Assembly (NCBI GenBank): GCA_905215195.1
Contig: CAJMPF010000039.1
Span: 1-10,417, forward strand
DNA from: an uncultured bacterium
Lineage (GTDB): Bacteria > Actinomycetota > Coriobacteriia > Coriobacteriales > Coriobacteriaceae
Length of the DNA: 10,417 nt
Direction of reading: 5' to 3'
Part shown: piece by piece, positions 1 through 5,061 of the stretch
Layout: the number at the start of each line of letters is the position of its first letter
How positions within the stretch are numbered: the stretch's first letter is position 1
Made by a program: the position numbers and the translations under genes
Notes under the pieces: generated by a model
The model's database searches: none
What the model saw: the letters and a program-made list of their open reading frames with translations, nothing else
Told to the model about the DNA's origin: nothing

Positions 1-28
1 CCGCCGTGAGCCGCTGGAAGGAGGCAGC

Positions 29-565
29 ATGTCCGATGCCGTTCGTGCCGAGAAAATCGCGTGCGAAGTAGACCATGCTGCCCGTCAACTGGCGCAGGCG
101 GGCCGTCTGGACCTGACGCGCGAGTTTATCCAGCATGGCGATGTGACGGTGTATGCACATGTGACTTCGGTAGCGCGCGCGAGTCTGTCCTTTGCCGAGC
201 ACTTGGGCCGTGCTGGCATTTCGGTCGACCGTGCCTCGCTGCTGCGCGGAGCCTTGTTACACGATTACTTTCTCTACGATTGGCATGACCCCGATCCGAG
301 CCATCGACTGCACGGATTTCGGCATCCATTTTTTGCCCTGGCACGTGCCGAAGAGGATTTTGAGCTGACGCCGCGCGAGCGGAATATTATCGTGCGGCAT
401 ATGTTTCCGCTGGTGCTGGTGCCGCCGACGTGTCGTGAGGCATGGATTGTGTGCCTAGCGGATAAATGGTGTGCTCTGCGTGAGACGGTCGCCGGCCGCC
501 TGCCGCGCAAGGACGAGACGGACGATAGCGCGAGTAAAGCATCGAGCGAAAAGAGGAGAGGGTAG
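29..565 (+). CDS. HD-domain protein (putative metal-dependent phosphohydrolase)
   Basis: A 178-residue soluble protein with the HD-superfamily pattern of metal ligands: H44 in the first helix, the HD pair H78-D79 in an ALLHDYF motif, H95/H99 in a HGFRHP segment, H124 in IIVRHMFP, and D145 in CLADKWCALRE. HD proteins usually hydrolyse phosphate esters or nucleotides using one or two metal ions. The substrate cannot be read from the sequence. The LLHD, RHMFP and LADK blocks match small stand-alone HD proteins found in Firmicutes and Actinobacteria. The tail after about residue 155 is charged and low in complexity. The ATG start is well supported by GGAAGGAGG at 16-24. A TGA in the preceding bases (7-9) could be the stop of an upstream gene in the same transcript, but too little is visible to tell. 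The next gene starts 3 bases after this stop, so the two are probably co-transcribed. Confidence 0.88.
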   Translation: MSDAVRAEKIACEVDHAARQLAQAGRLDLTREFIQHGDVTVYAHVTSVARASLSFAEHLGRAGISVDRASLLRGALLHDYFLYDWHDPDPSHRLHGFRHPFFALARAEEDFELTPRERNIIVRHMFPLVLVPPTCREAWIVCLADKWCALRETVAGRLPRKDETDDSASKASSEKRRG

Positions 566-568
566 ACG

Positions 569-1588
569 GTGGGGACCGCGATTGATACTGCGTTTTGCGG
601 CGCGACGCTTGCCGCCTGCCCACTCTCGGCACTGGTGCTCTCGTTTGCCTTTTACGGGTTTTGCGGTTGGGCATGGGAGTCGACAGTATGCGCCATGCTC
701 AATCACGGACGATTTGCCAACAGTGGCTTTTTGCAGGGGCCGTGTTGTCCTATCTATGGTGTGGGCGGCATTGCCTGCTGGCTGCTGTTGCGCGGGATTC
801 CGGATGCCTCGAGCCAGTTTGTCGCTGCAGCGCTCGTATGCAGCGTGATTGAGTACGGCGTGGGCGTGCTGTTGGAAAAAACAACGGGCGCTCGCTTTTG
901 GGATTACTCGCACCTGCCGTTTAACCTGCACGGACGCATCTGTCTGTACTGGGCCTGCGCGTTTGGCTTGGGTGCGTTGTGTATTTGCCGTTTAGTGGAG
1001 CCGGCATTGCTGGGGCTGCTTGGCCATCTGCCGGTGCTGATTGTGCGACTGTCCGCCTTTATCGTCGCGGTCGCGATGATGGTCGACGCGGTGTGCTCGT
1101 TGGCGAGCTGGCGGCGTCTGTCTGATCAGCTGGAGCGCGTCCGGGCCGACCTTGCCGACCGCATCAATGAGTCGCTTGCCGATGCCTCGGACTCAATGCT
1201 CGAACGTATTCCCGATTCTACGATTGACTCGGTGGCACAGACGCACATCCGCAGCCGTGCCGTTAACGCGTGGCTGGCGGAGCTGGGCGATGCGACGCTC
1301 GATGCCCTGCGCGAGAAGGCTTTGATGCCGACGTTTATCTCGGATGGTGCTCGCGGCCTGGCGCTCGCTGCCCGCCGCGTGGCCGATGCCGCGCCGAACA
1401 TGCCACGTCCGTCGCTCAGCCGTCGCCTTGCCGGCAAGCGCATGAGTCGTCCGGTGCCAAGCGTGTCGCTCAGCCGACGCGACCTGCGCTTCTTCAATGC
1501 CTTCCCGCGCTTGCGCATCAACCGCTACGAGGGCGTCATCCGAGCTACCGACCTCCGTGACCGAGCCCGCGAGCTGTTCCGCCACTAG
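569..1588 (+). CDS. Multi-pass membrane protein, CmpB/'putative ABC transporter type IV' family
   Basis: A 339-residue protein. The N-terminal half (about residues 17-195) carries five or so hydrophobic segments. It also holds the hallmarks of the family annotated as putative ABC transporter permease (PF06541, CmpB-like): FYGFCGWAWES near 28-38, a GFLQGPCCPIYGVGG block near 52-66, a SVIEYGVGVLLEK segment, and a WDYSHLPFNLHGRICLYW block. The name ABC transporter is historical; no ATPase partner is visible and transport has not been shown from this sequence. The C-terminal 140 residues are soluble, rich in Arg, Ala and Ser, and end in an RFFNAFPRLR-containing segment that I recognise as recurring in longer family members. 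The start is GTG at 569, with AGAGGAGAG at 552-560 about 8 bases upstream. It sits 3 bases after the HD gene. A shared role is possible but not shown. Confidence 0.85.
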   Translation: MGTAIDTAFCGATLAACPLSALVLSFAFYGFCGWAWESTVCAMLNHGRFANSGFLQGPCCPIYGVGGIACWLLLRGIPDASSQFVAAALVCSVIEYGVGVLLEKTTGARFWDYSHLPFNLHGRICLYWACAFGLGALCICRLVEPALLGLLGHLPVLIVRLSAFIVAVAMMVDAVCSLASWRRLSDQLERVRADLADRINESLADASDSMLERIPDSTIDSVAQTHIRSRAVNAWLAELGDATLDALREKALMPTFISDGARGLALAARRVADAAPNMPRPSLSRRLAGKRMSRPVPSVSLSRRDLRFFNAFPRLRINRYEGVIRATDLRDRARELFRH

Positions 1589-1590
1589 CC

Positions 1591-1635
1591 GGGACGGGCA
1601 CGCTCACGGCTTCCTTGCTCGCGTATTTCCCGTCC
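1591..1635 (+). terminator. Weak inverted repeat after the membrane-protein gene
   Basis: GGACGGG (1592-1598) and CCCGTCC (1629-1635) could form a 7-bp stem just after the stop codon. The 30-base loop is long and no clear T-run follows, so this is at best a weak transcription-end or RNA-stabilising structure. Confidence 0.2.
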
Positions 1636-1686
1636 GTTTCGCGTCCGTTGCCGCGCCGTTTCCAAGATTGCGGCACCGTTTCCATT

Positions 1687-1812
1687 CGACAACGCTGCGT
1701 TTAACAACGCCGTATCTGGTCTACACCAGTTGTCCCTCAGCCGCATTATGGGCGCCGACAACGTTCATGCGACCAAGGGAGAGCGAATGTACGATACGGG
1801 TTCGACAACGTT
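1687..1812 (+). promoter_or_regulatory. amt leader with repeated CGACAACG(C/T)T motif
   Basis: The 198 bases between the membrane-protein stop and the amt start hold no gene. CGACAACGCT at 1687-1696 recurs as CGACAACGTT at 1756-1765 and again at 1803-1812, the last inside the first codons of amt. A related AACAACGC lies at 1703-1710. Two small dyads are also present: AACGC-T-GCGTT (1691-1701) and CTGGT-CTAC-ACCAG (1716-1729). No convincing sigma-70 -35/-10 pair was found. These are candidates for regulator-binding sites of a nitrogen-responsive promoter. I do not recognise them as a GlnR or AmtR consensus. Confidence 0.3.
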
Positions 1813-3064
1813 TATGCTCATCTGCACCATGCTCGTGTTTTTAATGACACCGGGTCTGGCGTTTTTCTATGGCGGCCTGTCCAGGCGCAAAAATGTCATT
1901 AACACCATGCTCATGTGCTTTGGCGCTATTGGGCTGGTTGGTGTGCTATGGATTGTTGCCGGCTGGTCGCTGGCCTACGGCGGCGACGGTTCCAGCCCGT
2001 TTATTGGGGGCCTTGACCAGCTGCTGTGCATGCCGGTACTCAACCAGGTGCTTCATGCGGCCGAGGGCAATGCTGCGGACGGTGTCGTCTACCCTCAGAT
2101 CATCAACATCGCCTTTCAGATGGCGTTTGCCATGATCACTGCCGCTATCGTCACGGGCAGCCTGGCCGGCCGCGTTAAGTTTGGTGCCATGGCGGCCTTC
2201 CTGGGCATTTGGCTGCTCGTGGTCTATGCGCCGCTTGCCCACATGGTTTGGGGCGGCGAGGGCTCCTTTATCGGTGACATTATCGGCGCGCTCGACTTTG
2301 CTGGCGGCGACGTGGTGCACATTTCGTCCGGTCTTACCGGCCTGATCCTTTGCTTAATGCTCGGCCGTCGTCGCGGTTTTGGCATGGTGAGCTATCGTCC
2401 GCATAACGTGCCGTTTGTGGCGTTGGGCGCCGGCCTGCTTTGGTTTGGCTGGTTTGGCTTTAACGGCGGCAGCGAGTTTAAGGCCGACGCCGTGGCGGCG
2501 CTCGCCATCCTCAACACCGTGACGGCCAGCGCAGCGGGCATGGTCTCGTGGCTTGCCGTCGAGCGCGTGCATACCGGTCGCCCCACGCTGGTGGGCGCCA
2601 GCACCGGTCTGGTTGCGGGCCTTGTGGTGGTCACGCCGGGTGCGGGCTTTGTCGAGCCGTGGGCAGCGCTGGTCATGGGTCTGATCGTATCGCCCGTCTG
2701 CTATCTGGCTATCAGCCATCTTAAGACCAAGTTTGGCTACGACGATGCACTCGATGCGTTTGGTTGCCACGGCATCGGCGGCATCTTGGGCGGTGTGCTC
2801 ACGGGCCTGTTCTGCGTGCCGGAGCTCTCGTGGACTGGTAAGGGCGGCCTGTTCTACACGGGCGACGTGTCGCTGCTCATCTCGCAGATTTTGGGCATTG
2901 TGGTGACGGTTGCTATTGTGCTGGTGCTCGATTTGGTGATCGCCGCAGTGGTCAAGGCGCTGCTCCACGGCAGCCTGCGCGTGGACGAGGCCGACGAGGC
3001 GCTGGGCCTGGACGCGAGTCAACACGGCGAGAGCGCGTATCCCTCCTTCTCGGGACTTGACTAG
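1787..3064 (+). CDS. amt: Ammonium transporter (Amt/MEP/Rh family)
   Basis: An integral membrane channel of 425 residues that takes up ammonium. The expected family residues are visible: PGLAFFYGG near the N-terminus, FQMAF with F110 and F114 at the outer pore gate, AHMVWGG, the LDFAGGDVVHIS block with D170 and H178, WFGFNGGSE, and FGCHGIGGILGG with H328. Spacings D170-H178 (8) and H178-H328 (150) equal those of the E. coli AmtB ammonium-site aspartate and the twin pore histidines (D160, H168, H318), so a functional pore is expected. About eleven hydrophobic helices fit the family. I chose ATG at 1787, with AAGGGAGAG at 1775-1783; an in-frame TTG at 1730 adds 19 residues unlike the family and has no good ribosome binding site. 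The PII gene downstream is its usual regulatory partner: PII plugs Amt from the cytoplasm when nitrogen is plentiful. Confidence 0.96.
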   Translation: MYDTGSTTFMLICTMLVFLMTPGLAFFYGGLSRRKNVINTMLMCFGAIGLVGVLWIVAGWSLAYGGDGSSPFIGGLDQLLCMPVLNQVLHAAEGNAADGVVYPQIINIAFQMAFAMITAAIVTGSLAGRVKFGAMAAFLGIWLLVVYAPLAHMVWGGEGSFIGDIIGALDFAGGDVVHISSGLTGLILCLMLGRRRGFGMVSYRPHNVPFVALGAGLLWFGWFGFNGGSEFKADAVAALAILNTVTASAAGMVSWLAVERVHTGRPTLVGASTGLVAGLVVVTPGAGFVEPWAALVMGLIVSPVCYLAISHLKTKFGYDDALDAFGCHGIGGILGGVLTGLFCVPELSWTGKGGLFYTGDVSLLISQILGIVVTVAIVLVLDLVIAAVVKALLHGSLRVDEADEALGLDASQHGESAYPSFSGLD

Positions 3065-3067
3065 CGG

Positions 3068-3173
3068 CACGGCTTTCCCAGGCACCCGACCTTGCCCCTC
3101 AAACCGTCGCTTGCGTACCGAAGTACGCGGCGCTCCTCTTTCGGGGCAATCTCGGGCACCTGGAAAACCCGTG
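3068..3173. repeat. Long imperfect inverted repeat between amt and the PII gene
   Basis: Two 31-base arms, 3068-3098 and 3143-3173, are reverse complements at 25 of 31 positions. The mismatches are clustered (positions 8-9, 15-16, 22 and 26 of the right arm). Between them lies a second, perfect hairpin, GCGTAC-CGAA-GTACGC (3113-3128), so the whole element could fold as one long stem with a nested tip. It begins 3 bases after the amt stop codon. There is no following T-run, so a plain intrinsic terminator is unlikely. The architecture fits a small repeated intergenic element (MITE- or REP-like) that could also attenuate read-through or stabilise the upstream mRNA. Confidence 0.7.
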
Positions 3174-3220
3174 TCATGTGAAGGACAATCAATTTCTTTT
3201 ATTAAAGAGAGGAATTCATT

Positions 3221-3559
3221 ATGAAAAAGATCACGGCTATCGTGCGCCAGGAGAAGCTTGAGGTTCTTAAAGACGCGCTGTTTGCTGCTGATGTTCGCGG
3301 TATGACTATCAACCAGGTGCAGGGCTGCGGTGCACAGCATGGCTGGAAGGAATACGTGCGCGGCAACGAGTTGCTTGTCAACACGATCCCTAAGGTGCAG
3401 TTCACGCTCATTTGCGCCGATGAGCATGTCGACGGAATTGTCGAGATTATCTGCAATGCTGCTCGCACCGGTGCCGTTGGAGACGGCAAGATATGGGTCG
3501 AGCCGGTCGAGGAAGTTATCCGCATCCGTACCGGCGAACACGGCCCTTCTGCGGTGTAG
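3221..3559 (+). CDS. glnK: Nitrogen regulatory protein PII (GlnK/GlnB family), lacking the T-loop modification tyrosine
   Basis: A 112-residue PII signal protein, the same length as E. coli GlnB and alignable with no gaps. PII trimers sense ATP/ADP and 2-oxoglutarate and bind Amt and other targets. Visible features are the MKKITAIVR first strand, GMTINQVQGCG (27-37), Q39 and K58 of the ligand site, the nucleotide-binding TGAVGDGKIWV (83-93) and IRIRTGE (100-106). The T-loop differs: residues 46-51 read VRGNEL where the classic signature has YRGAEY. Residue 51, which is uridylylated in proteobacteria and adenylylated in several actinobacteria, is therefore Leu, though a Tyr is present at 45. 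The ATG start has AGAGAGGA at 3207-3213. Its position after amt supports glnK over glnB, but the 156-base gap contains a large inverted repeat and an AT-rich patch (3186-3206), so separate transcription is possible. Confidence 0.95.
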   Translation: MKKITAIVRQEKLEVLKDALFAADVRGMTINQVQGCGAQHGWKEYVRGNELLVNTIPKVQFTLICADEHVDGIVEIICNAARTGAVGDGKIWVEPVEEVIRIRTGEHGPSAV

Positions 3560-3575
3560 GGCAATCTTTCGCCTG

Positions 3576-3605
3576 ACGGGCGCGCCTCTCTTGGGGCGCG
3601 CCCGT
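3576..3605 (+). terminator. Stem-loop ending the PII gene
   Basis: ACGGGCGCGCC (3576-3586) and GGCGCGCCCGT (3595-3605) form a perfect 11-bp GC-rich stem with an 8-base loop, 16 bases after the PII stop codon. The tail TCTCGTCT is only moderately T-rich. It is a probable terminator, possibly an imperfect one. Confidence 0.65.
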
Positions 3606-3618
3606 TCTCGTCTACAAT
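3591..3618 (+). promoter_or_regulatory. Putative promoter of the HAD phosphatase gene
   Basis: TTGGGG (3591-3596), a 16-base spacer and TACAAT (3613-3618) form a plausible sigma-70-type promoter. Transcription would start near 3625 and give a leader of about 22 bases carrying AAGGAGAG (3631-3638). The -35 lies inside the loop and right arm of the upstream terminator stem, so the two signals are physically merged. Confidence 0.45.
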
Positions 3619-3646
3619 ATCGTGAAGACGAAGGAGAGACACGCCC

Positions 3647-4504
3647 ATGATCAAGATGTTTGCGAGTGATTTAGACGGAACGCTGCTGAACGCCCTGCAC
3701 GAGGTGGATGGGACCATCCGTCGTGCCATTCGCGAGCTGACCGAGGCTGGCCTGCATGTGGTTCCCGCGACCGGACGCTCGACGTTGCCGATCGGCGAGC
3801 ATGGCTTCACAGGTCTGGCACTCGACGCCTGCTGCTCCAATGGGTCCATCGTGCGCGACAGCCATGGCGAGGTGCTCAGGACCTGGACCATCGACTCGCA
3901 GATTACCGAGGAGCTGCTCAAGGAGTTTCCGGATATCTGTTTTGACTGCTCCACGCCCGATGGCATGTTCTCGAGTGGATCGTTCGAGATGCACCAGGCA
4001 GGCTTTAAAAAAGACAGTCCTATCAAGCGCATCGTGATGCGCGGTATGCGTGCACGTGGCGGGTATCACGAGGAGCAGTATTTCGACCAGTCGATCGGTG
4101 ACATCCTGCGCCACGATGTGTGCAAGATCAACTGTCGCGTGACCTCGCCCGAGCTGGAGCGCGACCTTAAGGCGTATTTGGCCGAGCGCTCGGACCGTGT
4201 GGTCAACGCGCCGTTTGATCCGGTGATGTTCGAGATCACGGACGTGGCGTGCAACAAGGGCGAGAGTGTGGCCTGGCTGGCGGGCTACTACGGCATTGCC
4301 GAGGACGAGGTCGCGGTCTACGGCGACGGCGGCAACGACATCGCCATGCTCAAGCGCTTCCGTCACAGCTACGCGACCAAAAACGCAAGCGATGCCGCTA
4401 AGGCCGCCGCTAGTGCGACCATCGGCAGCTGCATGGTCCACGCCGTCCCCAAACACATGCTTGCCACCATGCATAAGCAAAACTCCCGCACCGTCGTCGA
4501 ATAA
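3647..4504 (+). CDS. HAD-superfamily (Cof-type) hydrolase
   Basis: A 285-residue cytoplasmic phosphatase of the Cof/YidA-like haloacid dehalogenase branch. All four HAD motifs are present. Motif I is SDLDGTLL, with nucleophile D8 and acid/base D10. Motif II is PATGRS, with T42. Motif III is K204 in CNKGESVAW. Motif IV is GDGGNDIAML (226-235), with D227, N230 and D231 binding magnesium. The large insert between motifs II and III (about residues 80-195) is the C2-type cap that sets the substrate, typically a sugar phosphate or nucleotide-like phosphate in this group. The actual substrate cannot be predicted here. The ATG has AAGGAGAG 8 bases upstream and probably its own promoter. The stop codon runs directly into the palindrome at 4505. 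The gene looks intact and monocistronic, with no obvious link to the nitrogen genes before it. Confidence 0.93.
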   Translation: MIKMFASDLDGTLLNALHEVDGTIRRAIRELTEAGLHVVPATGRSTLPIGEHGFTGLALDACCSNGSIVRDSHGEVLRTWTIDSQITEELLKEFPDICFDCSTPDGMFSSGSFEMHQAGFKKDSPIKRIVMRGMRARGGYHEEQYFDQSIGDILRHDVCKINCRVTSPELERDLKAYLAERSDRVVNAPFDPVMFEITDVACNKGESVAWLAGYYGIAEDEVAVYGDGGNDIAMLKRFRHSYATKNASDAAKAAASATIGSCMVHAVPKHMLATMHKQNSRTVVE

Positions 4505-4533
4505 TGTGACAAAGGGACAGCCCCTTTGTCACA
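4505..4533. repeat. Palindromic intergenic repeat, copy 1
   Basis: TGTGACAAAGGG (4505-4516) and CCCTTTGTCACA (4522-4533) are perfect 12-base inverted arms around ACAGC. The element begins on the base after the HAD stop codon. No T-run follows, so it is not a standard terminator, though it could protect or end the HAD transcript. A near-identical copy in the same orientation lies at 4941. Such short palindromes are typically dispersed REP/MITE-like units; genome-wide copy number cannot be judged from here. Confidence 0.8.
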
Positions 4534-4548
4534 GGTGACGCTGGTCTC

Positions 4549-4578
4549 TTGAAATACGAACAAACATTCGCATATCTA
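4549..4578 (+). promoter_or_regulatory. Putative promoter of the small membrane peptide gene
   Basis: TTGAAA (4549-4554), an 18-base spacer and TATCTA (4573-4578), in a locally AT-rich stretch that stands out from the surrounding GC-rich DNA. Transcription would begin near 4585, giving a structured leader of about 75 bases before the small ORF. The fit to sigma-70 consensus is good but unproven. Confidence 0.45.
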
Positions 4579-4625
4579 ACTGCGCTTTGATAGAATTGAT
4601 ACTGTTGGCGGCAGTTCCATGTGCC

Positions 4626-4660
4626 GGGCAACGCCCTCCATCTGATGGGAGGTGATGCCC
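4626..4660 (+). promoter_or_regulatory. Leader hairpin that would bury the ribosome binding site of the small ORF
   Basis: CCTCC (4635-4639) can pair with GGAGG (4648-4652), which is the ribosome binding site of the ORF starting at 4661. An outer stem, GGGCA (4626-4630) with TGCCC (4656-4660), closes the structure directly against the start codon. The two 5-bp stems are separated by a small internal loop (4631-4634 and 4653-4655). If it forms, translation would be repressed until the structure opens, as known for several type I toxin mRNAs. Confidence 0.45.
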
Positions 4661-4786
4661 ATGACCGATCTGATTGATTTCGTGAGACTTCTGACCGCTT
4701 TGGTCTCGTTCTTCACGGCGCTTGTCGGCCTTTCCGAGGCACTCAAGCAGCGTTCGAAGCGCAACAGAAGGGGTCGCCGCCGCTAA
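4661..4786 (+). CDS. Small single-pass membrane peptide, possible type I toxin / holin-like
   Basis: A 41-residue peptide. Residues 1-6 (MTDLID) are a short acidic head. Residues about 7-25 form one hydrophobic segment containing LLTALVSFFTALVGL. The tail from K29 is strongly basic (QRSKRNRRGRRR), 9 of the last 11 residues being Arg or Lys. GGGAGG at 4647-4652 is 8 bases from the ATG at 4661. An in-frame ATG at 4655 is too close to that site. Size, single membrane helix and basic tail fit small membrane toxins of type I systems and the holin-like toxin peptides annotated in Gram-positive bacteria, but I cannot assign a family by sequence. An SD-burying hairpin upstream, a hairpin across the stop codon and a possible opposing promoter at 4855-4883 fit RNA-controlled expression. 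Alternatives are a small membrane protein with a structural role or a non-coding RNA locus. The reading frame is moderately secure; the function is inferred. Confidence 0.6.
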   Translation: MTDLIDFVRLLTALVSFFTALVGLSEALKQRSKRNRRGRRR

Positions 4787-4798
4787 GGCGTTGACCCC
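4770..4798. other. Hairpin spanning the stop codon of the small ORF
   Basis: GGGGTC (4770-4775) pairs with GACCCC (4793-4798). An inner CGCC (4778-4781) pairs with GGCG (4787-4790) around a GCTAA loop that holds the TAA stop. No T-run follows on either strand, so it is probably an mRNA-structural element and not an intrinsic terminator by itself. Confidence 0.4.
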
Positions 4799-4810
4799 CT
4801 AATGCAAACA

Positions 4811-4847
4811 ACGGCGTTGCCCAGCCAGCTACAACTTGGGCTGCCGT
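4811..4847. terminator. Hairpin downstream of the small ORF, possible minus-strand terminator or antisense RNA fold
   Basis: ACGGC (4811-4815) pairs with GCCGT (4843-4847), and inside it GCCCA (4819-4823) pairs with TGGGC (4837-4841). Read on the minus strand, the stem is followed by TGTTTGCATT, weakly T-rich. Read on the plus strand, it is followed by CGACACTATTCT. It could end a plus-strand transcript or form the body of a short minus-strand RNA. The assignment is uncertain. Confidence 0.3.
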
Positions 4848-4854
4848 CGACACT

Positions 4855-4883
4855 ATTCTACCCACGAATGACATTTTGAACAA
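4855..4883 (-). promoter_or_regulatory. Putative minus-strand promoter facing the small ORF
   Basis: On the minus strand, TTGTTC (4883-4878), exactly 17 bases, then TAGAAT (4860-4855). The -10 matches consensus at 5 of 6 positions and the -35 at 3 of 6. Transcription would start near 4848 and run toward the 3' end of the small ORF, the geometry of an antisense antitoxin RNA. No minus-strand protein gene that it could serve is supported. Confidence 0.35.
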
Positions 4884-4940
4884 TCGGCAATGCCGCTCCA
4901 AAAGCCAGGCACAACTGGCACAACCTAGGCGGTCGCTGAA

Positions 4941-4969
4941 TGTGACAAGGGGACAGCCCCTTTGCCACA
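4941..4969. repeat. Palindromic intergenic repeat, copy 2
   Basis: TGTGACAAGGGG (4941-4952), ACAG, then CCCCTTTGCCACA (4957-4969). It differs from copy 1 by one A-to-G change in the left arm and one T-to-C change in the right arm (GTCAC to GCCAC), so the arms no longer pair perfectly. The core GGACAGCCCCTTTG is identical and the orientation is the same. About 407 bases separate the two copies, and the small peptide locus lies between them. Confidence 0.75.
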
Positions 4970-4991
4970 CCCCAAATATTGCCTTTACGTG

Positions 4992-5040
4992 TTGATACAC
5001 ACGGTGTGCAATAATACTCGCACTGTGCAATAGCGCACAG
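4992..5040 (+). promoter_or_regulatory. tetR promoter region with operator-like dyads
   Basis: Two dyads lie just before the TetR gene: CACAC-G-GTGTG (4998-5008), and CTGTGC-AATAGC-GCACAG (5023-5040), a perfect 6-base-arm inverted repeat. TGTGCAATA also occurs twice as a direct repeat (5005-5013 and 5024-5032), 19 bases apart or nearly two helical turns. TTGATA (4992-4997) and AATACT (5013-5018) are possible -35/-10 hexamers, with a shortish 15-base spacer. The layout fits binding of TetR dimers over its own promoter, giving autorepression and control of the downstream activase gene. The site assignment is inference. Confidence 0.5.
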
Positions 5041-5061
5041 GCTGAGTAACAAGGAGGACGC

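Noticed and set aside
471..848. 125-residue + strand open frame overlapping the HD and membrane-protein genes
   Set aside because: It is out of frame with both supported genes, Arg/Cys-rich, and lacks a ribosome binding site.
1730..1786. Upstream TTG start extending Amt by 19 residues
   Set aside because: It has no good ribosome binding site, and the extra residues are unlike Amt N-termini. ATG at 1787 has AAGGGAGAG at the right distance and gives a family-typical start.
2354..3541. 395-residue minus-strand open frame across amt and the PII gene
   Set aside because: It overlaps two well-identified + strand genes and the inverted repeat between them, and its His/Arg/Asp-rich composition is typical of antisense translation.
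4655..4660. ATG at 4655 as the start of the small peptide
   Set aside because: It is in frame but only 2 bases from the GGGAGG site. ATG at 4661, 8 bases away, is the better start.
4505..4969. Two similar palindromes read as the start of a CRISPR array or as insertion-sequence terminal repeats
   Set aside because: There are only two copies about 400 bases apart, with no regular spacers. The copies are direct, not inverted, relative to each other, and no transposase lies between them.
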